64,000 nt of DNA. Source: JAIBJN01 sp963784175. GTDB taxonomy: Bacteria > Actinomycetota > Thermoleophilia > Gaiellales > Gaiellaceae. The notes beneath the pieces are model-generated. The model was given only the letters and a program-made list of their open reading frames with translations, did not search any database and was not told the origin of the DNA. Positions 15,392 through 23,691 of this stretch are shown piece by piece (the stretch's first letter is position 1; each line of letters begins with the position of its first letter). The DNA is taken from positions 583,062 through 647,061 of the forward strand of contig CAWAQJ010000014.1 of assembly GCA_963784175.1 (NCBI GenBank), read 5' to 3'. The translations under genes were made by a program, and so were the position numbers.

Positions 15392-16324
15392 ATGAGCCGC
15401 AGTCCGTTCGCCCGTCGCGCTGCGTGCGCGGCAGCCGCGCTCGTCGCGGTGCTTATTGTCGCGCCGTCGGCCTCGGCCGCACCGCTTGCGGGCCCGACGA
15501 ACCTGCGCGTCGCCGCGATCACGCCGCACAGCGTCACGCTCGCGTGGAACGCGGCGACGAACCCCGGCAGCTTCACGTACGTGATCGAGGCCAGCTTCGG
15601 CTACCGACTTGGCGTGAAGCCCCCGAGCACGAGCTTCACGTGGACGCGCGACATGGTCCCCGGCAGGACGTACTCGTTCGTCATGTGGGCGGGCAATGCC
15701 AAGGGCCAGGAGTCGGCGAAGAGCAACAAGCTGACGGTCACGCTGCCCGTCGACAGGACACCGCCGGCCGCGCCCGTGGTGTCGGTGACAGGCACGACCT
15801 CGTCGAGCGTCGGGCTCTCGTGGCCCGCGGTCGCGGACGACGACCACACGTGCTGCACGTACCGCGTCTTCGCGAACGGCACCCAGGTCTCGCTGGACAA
15901 CCTGGTGTGGACCGGCGAGCGGGCCGTGACGGTGCTGCGGCTCGCAGCCGCGACGACGCACTCGTTCACGGTCGTCGCCGTCGACCCGTCGCGCAACGTG
16001 TCTGCGCCGAGCACGGCCGTGTCGGCGACCACGCAGGCGACCAGCGACACGACCGGGCCGAGCGCCCCGGGGAACTTGATCGCGTGGGACTTCGGGTGCG
16101 AAACCTGGCTCTTCTGGGAGAAGTCGGTCGACGACGTCGACCCACAGGTCGCCATTCGCTACGAGGTCTTCGTGAACGGCGTCTCGGATGGCAGCCAGAC
16201 CAACGCCGACCGCTGGATCACCTACGGCACGCAGAGCTCGAACACGTTCTCCGTCCAGGCGATCGACAGCGCCGGCAACCGTTCTGTCATCAGCTCTGTG
16301 AGGCTCGACAACCAGGCCTGCTGA
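15392..16324 (+). CDS. Secreted fibronectin type III repeat protein
   Basis: 310 residues. A signal peptide (about 8-32, 'ALVAVLIVAPSASA') is followed by three FN3-like beta-sandwich domains. The first begins 'GPTNLRVAAITPHSVTLAWN' and the second 'VVSVTGTTSSSVGLSWPAV'; the third is more divergent ('PGNLIAWDFGCETWLFWEKS'). There are Cys pairs in domains two and three. FN3 repeats in bacterial exoproteins usually act as spacers or carbohydrate/protein binders; no catalytic domain is present. The start ATG 15392 has an excellent GGGAGGA site. The preceding leader is long and structured. Confidence 0.87.
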   Translation: MSRSPFARRAACAAAALVAVLIVAPSASAAPLAGPTNLRVAAITPHSVTLAWNAATNPGSFTYVIEASFGYRLGVKPPSTSFTWTRDMVPGRTYSFVMWAGNAKGQESAKSNKLTVTLPVDRTPPAAPVVSVTGTTSSSVGLSWPAVADDDHTCCTYRVFANGTQVSLDNLVWTGERAVTVLRLAAATTHSFTVVAVDPSRNVSAPSTAVSATTQATSDTTGPSAPGNLIAWDFGCETWLFWEKSVDDVDPQVAIRYEVFVNGVSDGSQTNADRWITYGTQSSNTFSVQAIDSAGNRSVISSVRLDNQAC

Positions 16325-16607
16325 GCCCGTAGGCCGCTGATCCAGTCAAGCCGCGCGGGCGAGACCGAGCCGCTCGGCGAGACGCTCGCGCTGCCATCCG
16401 CGTTCGGCCACGACCCCGGCCTCGTATCCCGCCGGGTGGAGCCCCGCTGTCGAGTGGGCAACGACGAAGGCGACGTTCGCAGCGATCGCGCCGGGCGTGG
16501 CTCTTTGCACGGACCCCGGCGAGGAAACCGGCACGGCCTCCCGCCCCGTAGTTCAGAGCGGGGAGTGGTGAGAGGGCGCCCCGGGCGCCCGGAAAGGAGA
16601 GCCGACA
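16325..16607 (+). other. Intergenic leader with two hairpins before the proline-stretch exoprotein
   Basis: A 283-bp gap. Near its right end are CCCCG/CGGGG (16544-16548 / 16559-16563) and a GGGCGC-centred palindrome (16574-16590), then AAAGGAGA. This mirrors the order of elements in the leader at 15332-15390. The minus strand of 16346-16534 reads as a plausible protein fragment, possibly a decayed gene end, but it has no recognisable family. Confidence 0.3.
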
Positions 16608-17054
16608 ATGAGATGGCTCCTCGCGGCCGCGCTGGCGACGCTCGCTCTCGCGCTGGCTGCCCCGGCGGTTGCCGCACCGAAGAAGCCGAAACCGCCGCCA
16701 CCGCCGCCGCCAGACACGGCAGCGGACTGCACGTTCACGGCCCAGGCCGACGTCCCGGACTACCTCGTGCTCGCGACGCTGATGCTCAGGGTCGACTGCG
16801 CGACGGTGAAGCAGCGGATCACCGTCACCGCCACCGAGTTCACAAGGGATGGAGCTTCCCTTCCTTTGATCCCCTTCAGCACAATCACGTGCTCGAACAC
16901 GAGCACCTGCATCTACGGGATCGACCTCTTCTCGTACGACAACCATCCGGTCGCATTCCCCGGAGACCAGCGCTACTGCGCCAGCGGCTTCGGGCTCGTC
17001 GGAGGACGCACCCTCGGACCTGCCGGCGCTTGCGAGAACGACCCGCGCCTCTGA
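16608..17054 (+). CDS. Small secreted cysteine-containing protein, unknown
   Basis: 148 residues, not recognised. Signal peptide (1-23, 'LALALAAPAVAA'), then 'KKPKPPPPPPP', a lysine/proline hinge typical of exported proteins crossing the envelope. The mature ~110 residues have six Cys, which could form disulfides, and beta-type sequence. The start ATG 16608 follows AAAGGAGAG. Its upstream leader resembles that of the FN3 gene, so the two secreted proteins may share post-transcriptional control. A bidirectional terminator follows. Confidence 0.7.
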   Translation: MRWLLAAALATLALALAAPAVAAPKKPKPPPPPPPDTAADCTFTAQADVPDYLVLATLMLRVDCATVKQRITVTATEFTRDGASLPLIPFSTITCSNTSTCIYGIDLFSYDNHPVAFPGDQRYCASGFGLVGGRTLGPAGACENDPRL

Positions 17055-17067
17055 CGGACGAGAGACG

Positions 17068-17098
17068 CCGTGGGCCGGTCGGCTCGACCGGCCCACGG
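17068..17098. terminator. Bidirectional hairpin terminator
   Basis: A perfect 13-bp stem (CCGTGGGCCGGTC, loop GGCTC, GACCGGCCCACGG) sits between convergent genes ending at 17054 and 17102. Confidence 0.85.
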
Positions 17099-17101
17099 GT
17101 C

Positions 17102-17677
17102 TCAGAGCACGATGCCTTCGGGAGCGTCGCGCTGTGTCGCGACGCCGAAGTCCGTCGCACGCTCGACGGTCCCCAGCCACTCGTAGGCGAGACCCTTCAG
17201 GCCGATCAGCTCGATGCCGCCTCTGGACATGCGCGCGAGCCCCTGCTCGTGGGCGGTGCCCGGCGAGGCGACGGCGTCTTCCACGACGACGACGCGCTTC
17301 CCGGCCTCCAGGAGGCCGAGCGCCGACTGGGCGACGCAGACATCCGTCTCGAGACCGCAGAGAACGGCGGTATCCCTTTCCTCACGGGACACGTCGGCGA
17401 GGATCTCCGGACACGCAGCGAGGTCGAAGACGGGCTTCGCGTGCCTGATCGTCCCAGCGGGGAGGGCGCCTGCGACCGGCGCGGCGGTCTCACCGTTGCG
17501 CTCGGGCTCCTCCTCCGTGACGACCACCGGGACCCTGAGCCAGCCCGCAAGCCTGCAGAGCCACCGGATTCGATCGACGAGGGCCGCGGCCTCGTCCTCC
17601 GGCAGCTTGCGGAGAAAGCCGTCCTGCACGTCGACCACCGCGAGGACGCTTCCGTCGGCGTGCAGTCGGCGTGCCAC
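17102..17677 (-). CDS. Isochorismatase-family cysteine hydrolase
   Basis: 191 residues, family-sized. The catalytic triad residues are visible: Asp in 'LAVVDVQDGF', Lys in 'RHAKPVFD', and Cys in 'GLETDVCVAQSA'. This family includes nicotinamidases, carbamoylases such as N-carbamoylsarcosine amidohydrolase, and ureidoacrylate hydrolases. The neighbouring GcvT-like gene upstream on the same strand (46 bp away) and the amine-related island make a carbamoyl- or amide-hydrolysing role attractive, but specificity cannot be read from sequence. It is probably the last gene of a two-gene operon started from the promoter near 18864. Confidence 0.85.
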   Translation of the reverse strand: MARRLHADGSVLAVVDVQDGFLRKLPEDEAAALVDRIRWLCRLAGWLRVPVVVTEEEPERNGETAAPVAGALPAGTIRHAKPVFDLAACPEILADVSREERDTAVLCGLETDVCVAQSALGLLEAGKRVVVVEDAVASPGTAHEQGLARMSRGGIELIGLKGLAYEWLGTVERATDFGVATQRDAPEGIVL

Positions 17678-17723
17678 GAGCCGGATCTTGCCACGCGACG
17701 CCGCGTGGCCTCCCTGTCCCTAC

Positions 17724-18818
17724 CTATGCGCGCGGCCGGGCGCGCTCCGGGTCGTAGAACGGAAGCGACGCGACCTCGCCCTCGGCGTCGCCGGCCCGTA
17801 CGCGAGCTCCGATGCTTCCCGACACCTTGCCGTCGAGCACCGCGAGGGCGATCACACGGTCGAGAACGGCACTGTGGACTGCGACGGTGACCACGCCGAC
17901 GGGCTCGCCCTCGTGCTCGACCACTGACTCGGGATCGGGCACGACATCTCCCTCGAAGGCGATGCCGGTGATGCTCCGGCGCAACGGCTCGTCGACGAGC
18001 CCTTGAAGCGCTGCCTTCCCGATGTAGTCGCCCTTGTCGAGCTTGACGGCCCAGCCGAGCCCGAGCTCGTACGGCGTCAGCTCGCCCGGCTGATAGTCGA
18101 AGGTCACGAAGATCAGCGCGGATTCCACGCGGAGGTAGTCGGCCGCCTCGAGCCCGTACGGGCGGATCCCGTCGTCCGCACCGGCCTCGAGGAGCGCTGT
18201 CCAGACCTTGGCCACCGCTGCGGGCGAGGCGAAGATCTCGTAGCCCAGCTCGCCGCTGTAGCCGGTGCGCGACAGGATGCACTCCTCCCCGGCGACGACC
18301 GTTTCGACGCAATGGAAGTACGGGAGCCCGGCGAGATCGGCATCCGTGACACGCCCGACGACGTCCCGGGAGCGCGGGCCCTGGATCTGCACGCCACCGC
18401 GCTCGTCGCTCATCGGCACGAGCTCGACGTCGAATCCGGCCGAGGCAGCGCGGAAATGATCCTCGCTGGAGAGCAGCCCGGAGACGAGCATCACCCGCTC
18501 GGGCCCGAGGTGGAAGACGGTGATGTCGTCGAGGGCCATCCCCTCCTCGTTGCAGACCGGCGTGTAGTGGACGCGCCCGACCGGCATGTCGGAGCAATCC
18601 TGGGCCACGATGTAGTCGGCGGCTCGCAGCGCGTCGGGCCCCCGGAGCTCCCACTTGCGCAGGCCCGAGTTCTCCACGATGCCCACGCTGTTTCGGGGCG
18701 CGAGATATTCCTCGACCGGGTTCCCGAAGTTGGACGGCCAGGGCCAGCCGTCCCACTCGTAGAACTCGACGCCCATCTCGCTCTGGAGCTGCTGCACGGG
18801 AGTCAGATCAGCGGTCAT
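17724..18818 (-). CDS. GcvT-like folate-dependent aminomethyltransferase
   Basis: 364 residues. It has the GcvT fold: 'DITVFHLGPERVMLVSG', then 'GVQIQGPRSRDVVGRV', and the hallmark 'LSRTGYSGELGYEIF' (about 172-186), followed by the C-terminal barrel. The family transfers C1 units from methylamino groups to tetrahydrofolate; members include glycine-cleavage T protein, DMSP demethylase and dimethylglycine/sarcosine demethylating domains. No gcvH, gcvP or lipoate genes are near, so an N- or S-demethylase is likelier than glycine cleavage. Its location in an amine island supports this. A TAGAA-NNAG-type motif lies about 45 bp upstream. Confidence 0.85.
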   Translation of the reverse strand: MTADLTPVQQLQSEMGVEFYEWDGWPWPSNFGNPVEEYLAPRNSVGIVENSGLRKWELRGPDALRAADYIVAQDCSDMPVGRVHYTPVCNEEGMALDDITVFHLGPERVMLVSGLLSSEDHFRAASAGFDVELVPMSDERGGVQIQGPRSRDVVGRVTDADLAGLPYFHCVETVVAGEECILSRTGYSGELGYEIFASPAAVAKVWTALLEAGADDGIRPYGLEAADYLRVESALIFVTFDYQPGELTPYELGLGWAVKLDKGDYIGKAALQGLVDEPLRRSITGIAFEGDVVPDPESVVEHEGEPVGVVTVAVHSAVLDRVIALAVLDGKVSGSIGARVRAGDAEGEVASLPFYDPERARPRA

Positions 18819-18863
18819 TCGGCCTCCACCTCGTGGTCGTCGATTCGTCCGGGTTCAAACATC

Positions 18864-18886
18864 TAGAAGCAGCTTTTATAGCGCGG
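18864..18886. promoter_or_regulatory. Half operator of the TAGAA-N13-TTCTA family
   Basis: TAGAA at 18864-18868 followed by GCAGCTTTTATAG. The left half and spacer closely match the site at 23620 (both are preceded by ATC and both contain AG-Y-TTTT), but the right half TTCTA is absent (CGCGG). It lies 46 bp upstream of the GcvT-like start. Confidence 0.5.
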
Positions 18887-18915
18887 CGCAACTATGAGCC
18901 ATCCGGCCTGGCTCG

Positions 18916-20094
18916 TCAAATCGACCGCGCGGTCAAGCTGAGCGCACCTCGGTAGACGCCCGCCGCATCGTCCGGCGTCCAGTCCCACGGGGCGAGCGTG
19001 ATGAAGTAGTCGCTGAGAGCTGCGGCCGCCAGATCGTCGATGTCCGACTCGTCGACGTCGAAGGCAGACAGCACCGGGAAGTCGATCTCGAACAGGATCC
19101 TCTCCACCCCCCGCACCGCGCGGGATCCGTCGTGGGTGCCGTCGGCCGGTTCGCCGAGCGCGTCGGCGATCCGCTCGAACAGGTCGGGCGCTCCGCGGCG
19201 GTCGACGTCCATCGACCCGGCCAGGACGAGCCCGACCGTCAGCCCGTGCGGAAGCCCGTAGCGGCCGCCGAGCGTCATGGCGAGCGAGTGCTCCGAGCCG
19301 CAGTCCGAGATGTTCATCGCGAGCCCGGCCATGAGGCTCGCGCAGGCCATCTCCTGGCGGGCGGCCCGGTTCTCGCCGTCGGCGACGACCGCGGGCAACG
19401 CACGGGCGCCCAGGTGTATGGCCTCGAGCGCGATCGCGGTCCCGATGGGCTTGCGGGAGTCCGTCACGCTCGACGCGATCGCCTGGGCAAGGGCGTCGAT
19501 GCCGCCCCAGGAAGTCACGTTCGCCGGCGCCCCGTACGTGAGGGCCGGGTCGACGAGCGCGTACTGCGCCCGGATGAAAGGAGCAGCGATCCCCGTCTTC
19601 GTGTGAGTCTTCTCGTCGGCGATCACGATGCCCCCGGAGACCTCCGAGCCCGACCCGGCGGTCGTCGGAATCGCGACGAGCGGCACCGCCGGCGAAGAGG
19701 CGGCGAGGTCGAGGTCGGCGGCAACGGTCAGGTACGGCACCCGGGCGCTCAGCGCCAGGCGCGCGCCCTTGGCGAGATCGATCACCGAGCCGCCACCGAT
19801 TGCGATCAGGATGTCGGCTTCGGCCGCGGCGATGGCCTCGCAGAGGGAATCGGCCTCCCCTGAAGTCGGCTCGCCCGGGGCCTTGACGTGCGTCGTCACC
19901 TCGACGCGCTCCTGCGAGAGTGCCGCGAGTGCGTCCGCGACGCCGGGAAGCTCGCCTGCAACGGCGTCGAGAATCACGTAGGCCCGGCGTGCCCCTTCCT
20001 CCCGCGCGATCGCGGCAAGCTCGGCCACAACGCCCTCGCCGAAGCGGATGTCGACGGGCAACCGGCCGTCGAACGCGGGAATGCCCGGCGTCAC
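18916..20094 (-). CDS. Iron-containing (group III) alcohol dehydrogenase
   Basis: 392 residues from the GTG at 20094, which overlaps the stop of the upstream reductase (GTGA). 'DILIAIGGGSVIDLAKGARL' is the nucleotide-binding GGGS motif, and 'PLVAIPTTAGSGSEVS' is the classic Fe-ADH signature. Conserved Asp/His metal ligands should lie in 'GGIDALAQAIAS' and 'LPHGLTVG'; the usual extra His in the first of these is replaced, so the metal site may be atypical. It interconverts an alcohol and aldehyde with NAD(P). As last gene of the hydrolase-P450-ferredoxin-reductase operon it probably oxidises the hydroxylated product. Confidence 0.85.
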   Translation of the reverse strand: MTPGIPAFDGRLPVDIRFGEGVVAELAAIAREEGARRAYVILDAVAGELPGVADALAALSQERVEVTTHVKAPGEPTSGEADSLCEAIAAAEADILIAIGGGSVIDLAKGARLALSARVPYLTVAADLDLAASSPAVPLVAIPTTAGSGSEVSGGIVIADEKTHTKTGIAAPFIRAQYALVDPALTYGAPANVTSWGGIDALAQAIASSVTDSRKPIGTAIALEAIHLGARALPAVVADGENRAARQEMACASLMAGLAMNISDCGSEHSLAMTLGGRYGLPHGLTVGLVLAGSMDVDRRGAPDLFERIADALGEPADGTHDGSRAVRGVERILFEIDFPVLSAFDVDESDIDDLAAAALSDYFITLAPWDWTPDDAAGVYRGALSLTARSI

Positions 20095-21237
20095 GACCCG
20101 TTCGCGCCTTCGTGCCCGGCCAGGATCGCACGCGCGTCGCGGAGCCTCGCCGCGCTGAGCACGAGAACGGCGACGACCTGACCCTCGGCGTTCCGGCCGA
20201 CGTGGACGCCGTCGATCTCCTCCCACTCCTCGGCCTGGTCTCCGAACCCGAGCTCCTGCAGGTGCAGGGGCCCGATGTTGCTGAACCAGAACGGCTCGGC
20301 GTCGAACGGCTGGGCGGCGCCGAGCACGCTCTCGGCTGCCTGGATCCCGGTCCGTCGCGCCCAGTCCCAGTGGGGGAAGGCGATCCTTCCGTAGCGCGGG
20401 TGCGCCACCGCTGCACAGTCGCCGCAGGCCCAGAGGCCGTCATGACCGAGGACACGCATTCCGTCGTCGACGCTCAGCGTGCCGTTTCCGTTGCTTCGAA
20501 GCTCAGCGGGCAGGGACGTGGCGATCCCGGCGGCGACGATCACGACATCAGCCTCCAGGTCACCGTGTGACCCAGTCCGAACCAGCCACCGGTTCGCATC
20601 TTCGTCGCAGATCGCCTCCTCCACCTCGCAGGCGCCGAGAAAGCTGACCCCGAGGTCGTCGAGCACCGCGGCGGCAAGGCTCGGGATCGGGTCGTGGAAC
20701 TGATGCAGCGGCCGTTCCTCGAGCTCCAGCAGCGTCACGCTGTGCTCGGGCGCAAGCGCGGCAGCCGTCTCGACGCCGATCAGGCCGGCGCCCACGATCA
20801 GCACGCGCCGTGCGGTGCCGAGTCGGCTACAGAGCCACCGGAACGCCGGGCCGGTCGAGTTCGAGTCCGCGCGCTCGAGGCCCGGAATCGCGGGACGCGT
20901 GTACTCGAGGCCGGTCGCCCAGACGAGCGGCCCCTCGGCCGAGTGCCAGGCGAGCTCGTCGCCGCCTTCGTCGATGCCGAGCTGACGCTTCTCCGAGATC
21001 GAGAGCGCGGACGACTCCGTCGATATGGACGATGCCCTGGTCGGCCAGGCTCTCGGCATCGGCGAGGATCGGAAGGACTCCCGTACGCAGTCCGTGCTTG
21101 GAAAGCGGTGGGCGATCGTGCGGAAGCCCCGGGCCGATCATCACCGTGCGGCGACCGTGCTCCCCGAGCCGCTTCGCGCACGCGTACCCGGACACGCCGT
21201 TGCCGACGACGACCACGTCGTCGCGGCCGATCTCCAT
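20091..21237 (-). pseudogene. FAD-dependent ferredoxin reductase, frameshifted
   Basis: The N-terminal frame (from ATG 21237) holds the FAD motif 'VVVVGNGVSGYACAKRLGEHG'-type Rossmann loop (Gly-x-Gly-x2-Gly). It runs to about 21010 and then loses sense. A second frame continues with 'LVWATGLEYTRP', the NAD(P) motif 'VLIVGAGLIGVETAAALA', and 'GLWACGDCAAV' to 20091. Removing one base near 21007-21010 (minus CCGCGC) gives one continuous ~381-residue reductase of the rubredoxin/ferredoxin-reductase type. It would pass NAD(P)H electrons to the ferredoxin and P450 encoded upstream. It overlaps both neighbours by 1-4 bp, so an intact gene is expected biologically; a sequencing insertion is likely. 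Confidence 0.85.
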
Positions 21238-21482
21238 CAGCTCGACTCCTCGCCCCCGGAGATCGCGCCGACCACCTCGACGATCGAGATCGCGCCGGAC
21301 GGGCAGCCTCGACAGACGCGCTCGGCCCGGTCACGCGGAAGGGCCTTGCCCGGCAGGACGTGCGCCACGCCGTCGTCTCCAAGCCGGAACGCGTCCGGCT
21401 CGGACTCGACGCAGACGCCGATGCCGATGCAGATGTTGTCGTCGACCTGCACGTGCACGAGATCGTCGCTCTCGGGTGGCAT
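21237..21482 (-). CDS. P450-type 3Fe-4S/4Fe-4S ferredoxin
   Basis: 81 residues. 'DNICIGIGVCVESEPDAF' and 'RVCRGCPSGAISI' carry the cysteines of a small single-cluster ferredoxin. The C-x5-C beginning (middle ligand missing) is typical of the 3Fe-4S ferredoxins that serve actinobacterial P450s. It probably delivers electrons from the adjacent reductase to the P450, whose stop is 16 bp upstream. The TGATG overlap with the reductase start shows translational coupling. An extra Cys in 'CRGC' may allow a different cluster. Confidence 0.9.
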   Translation of the reverse strand: MPPESDDLVHVQVDDNICIGIGVCVESEPDAFRLGDDGVAHVLPGKALPRDRAERVCRGCPSGAISIVEVVGAISGGEESS

Positions 21483-21498
21483 CTGCGAGCCCTCTGTC

Positions 21499-22794
21499 TC
21501 AGGCGCCGGAAGTGACTCGGACGGGGAGCGTTCTCAATCCGTTCACGAAGTTGGATCGGATCCGCGCCGGGGCTCCGGCCGCCTCGAGGTGAACGTCCTT
21601 GTCGAGCAGCTCCTCGAGCAAGACCCTGAGCTCGAGCCGGGCGAGCCAGGCGCCCAGGCAGTAGTGGGGCCCGGTGCCGCCGAACGTCACGTGCTCGTTC
21701 GGCGTTCGCCCGACGTCGAACCGGTGCGGATCCGGCAGGACGCGCTCGTCGAAGTTGCCGGAGACGTACCACATGACCACCTTGTCGCCCCGGCTGACCG
21801 GGACGCCGCGGATCTCCGTGTCCCGCATCGCGGTGCGGCGGAAGTACATGATCGGCGTCGCCCAGCGGAGGATCTCCTCGACCGCGGTCGGGATCAGGTC
21901 GCGATCCGCCCGCAGCCGGTCGAGCTCATCCGGGTTCTCGATCAGGGCATGGACCCCCTGGGAGATGGCCGTCCGCGTCGTTTCGTTTCCTGCGAACACG
22001 AGGATCTGGAAGAAGTTGCAGTACTCCGGGTCGGTGAGGTGCTCCCCGTCGACCTCGGCCTGGACGAGCAGCGTGAGCAGATCGTCACGCGGCTCGTCTC
22101 GTCGCTCGTTCCCGATCTTGCGGCCGTACTCGAAGAGCGCGTGCGACGCGGGGCTGCTGAACGGGAGGAGCTCGAGCGCGGTCGCGTTGCCGTACGCGGT
22201 CGGATCCAGCGGCTCCCCGGACGTGCCCTCGACGAGGTGGTCCGAGAGCTCGACCATGAACGCCGCGTCTTCCTCCGGTATCCCGAGGATGCGCACGATC
22301 ACGTTGATGGGCAGGGGCGCCGCGACCGCCGTGACGAAGTCGCCCTCGCCCTCGGCGATCAGCCGATCCAGCAAGTCCGAGGCGATCTCACGCGTGGCCT
22401 GCTCGTACTCCGCGACCTTGCCCGGCGTGAAGGCGGCGCTGACGAGGCGGCGGAGGCGCGTGTGGTCGGGCGGGTCGGTCTCGAGGATCGACCGCCGGGC
22501 CTCGAGCGCGTCGGGATCCAGGTCGAAGAGGAGCACGTGCTCCGCCGCGGACGAGTACGTCGCCGGATCCCTGGAGATGGCGACGATGTCCTCGTGCCGG
22601 GTGATCGCCCAGAACCCCTTGCTGCGATCGGACCACTCGTGCCAGTGCACCGGAGCGTGGTCTCGCAGAAGCCGAAACGACTCGTGCGGCAGCTTTTCCT
22701 CGTAGATCGCCGGATCGGCGATCTCGATGTCGCTCAGATGATCAAGCGATGAGACCAAGGTGATGCTCTCCCTGCGCTCGTACGCCGTGTTCAC
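21499..22794 (-). CDS. Cytochrome P450
   Basis: 431 residues. I-helix oxygen-activation motif 'VFAGNETTR' (about 266-274), ExxR in 'EEILR' (Glu307-Arg310), and the heme loop 'FGGTGPHYCLGAWLA' with axial Cys379. The AGNETT wording resembles the CYP124/125/142 and linalool-hydroxylase groups, so hydroxylation of an alkyl chain or N-dealkylation is plausible; the substrate is unknown. The redox partners are encoded immediately downstream. The ATG at 22794 overlaps the PuuD-like gene by 53 bp; a TTG at 22758 would reduce the overlap to 17 bp. It is part of a five-gene leftward operon with the hydrolase, ferredoxin, reductase and Fe-ADH. Confidence 0.95.
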   Translation of the reverse strand: MNTAYERRESITLVSSLDHLSDIEIADPAIYEEKLPHESFRLLRDHAPVHWHEWSDRSKGFWAITRHEDIVAISRDPATYSSAAEHVLLFDLDPDALEARRSILETDPPDHTRLRRLVSAAFTPGKVAEYEQATREIASDLLDRLIAEGEGDFVTAVAAPLPINVIVRILGIPEEDAAFMVELSDHLVEGTSGEPLDPTAYGNATALELLPFSSPASHALFEYGRKIGNERRDEPRDDLLTLLVQAEVDGEHLTDPEYCNFFQILVFAGNETTRTAISQGVHALIENPDELDRLRADRDLIPTAVEEILRWATPIMYFRRTAMRDTEIRGVPVSRGDKVVMWYVSGNFDERVLPDPHRFDVGRTPNEHVTFGGTGPHYCLGAWLARLELRVLLEELLDKDVHLEAAGAPARIRSNFVNGLRTLPVRVTSGA

Positions 22795-23530
22795 GTGCCG
22801 CCCGGACCAGCGCCTGGTACGGCTTGAGGTGGGCGGGATTTCGCTCGAGCATGAACTCCGGGTGGAAGAGGACGCCGAGCAGGAAGCCCTCGCGCGCGTC
22901 CCCTTCGATCACCTCGACGACTCCGTCCTGGGACTGACCGGTGACGCGAATCTGTGCTCCGATCTCGCTCGGCGCCTGGCTGTGGAGGCACCAGACGTCG
23001 ACGGCCTCCGACTCGTAGACCGCCGCGGCCAGGCTCCCCGGCGAGAGCTCGACGCTGTGGGCCACGACGTGATCGAACCCGTCCATGGCCGTTGAATCCA
23101 TCGTGTGGCGGGCTCCGGCCAGGCTGCCCCCGTAGGCGACGTTGATCAGCTCCATCCCGCGACAGACGCCGAGAATGGGCTTGCCTCGCTCGCGGGCCGC
23201 GCGAACGAGCGCGATCTCGAATGCATCCCGCACCGGATCGTGGTCACCTTCGCCGTCGCGCGGGGCTGCGCCGCCGTACGCCGACGGAGCGATGTCGGCG
23301 CCACCCGAGATGACGAACGCGTCGAGCTGGTCCGCGTACCGCTCGGGAGCGTCCTCGTCGGCCTCGCCGACCGCCGGAAGAATTACCGGGTCTCCGCCGG
23401 CCTGAACGACGGCACGCGGATTGCGGCGATCGATGTAGTGGGCGGGCAGCTTTCCGACGCCGGGGCGGACAACCTCGCACGAGCCTCCGGTGATGCCGAC
23501 CAAGGGACGTGCAGCACCACTGTCGGCCAT
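22742..23530 (-). CDS. PuuD-like gamma-glutamyl hydrolase (class I GATase, C26)
   Basis: 262 residues. 'FVISGGADIAPSAYGG', nucleophile Cys in 'ILGVCRGMELINVAYGG', and His/Glu in 'GVLFHPEFM' form the Cys-His-Glu triad of class I glutamine-amidotransferase-like peptidases. 'HSQAPSEIG' matches the usual substrate-side loop. Family members (PuuD) hydrolyse gamma-glutamyl-GABA and related gamma-glutamyl amides made when amines are carried on glutamate. That fits the gamma-glutamylamide-synthetase-like gene at 29584. It is the first gene of the P450 operon; a palindromic TAGAA-N13-TTCTA site lies 90 bp upstream. Confidence 0.88.
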   Translation of the reverse strand: MADSGAARPLVGITGGSCEVVRPGVGKLPAHYIDRRNPRAVVQAGGDPVILPAVGEADEDAPERYADQLDAFVISGGADIAPSAYGGAAPRDGEGDHDPVRDAFEIALVRAARERGKPILGVCRGMELINVAYGGSLAGARHTMDSTAMDGFDHVVAHSVELSPGSLAAAVYESEAVDVWCLHSQAPSEIGAQIRVTGQSQDGVVEVIEGDAREGFLLGVLFHPEFMLERNPAHLKPYQALVRAAREHGVRAQGEHHLGLIA

Positions 23531-23619
23531 GAGCCTCGGTTCCTCCCCAAGTGCGTCGGCTACGGCGACTCCCGAACGGCGTGAAGCGCTCGGAGCGACA
23601 GCGTGAAAAGAGATTGATC

Positions 23620-23642
23620 TAGAAACAGTTTTTTTAGTTCTA
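23620..23642. promoter_or_regulatory. Palindromic operator TAGAA-N13-TTCTA (P450 operon)
   Basis: TAGAA (23620-23624), 13-bp AT-rich spacer, TTCTA (23638-23642), in the 161-bp gap between the PuuD-like gene and the FadR-type regulator. The same inverted repeat with the same spacing recurs at 25563-25585. It is probably the binding site of the regulator encoded at 23692-24519. Confidence 0.6.
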
Positions 23643-23691
23643 CCGGAGCGCGGCGCGTCCTGTCAAGCGCGGGCGCCGGCGCCGATCGCGC

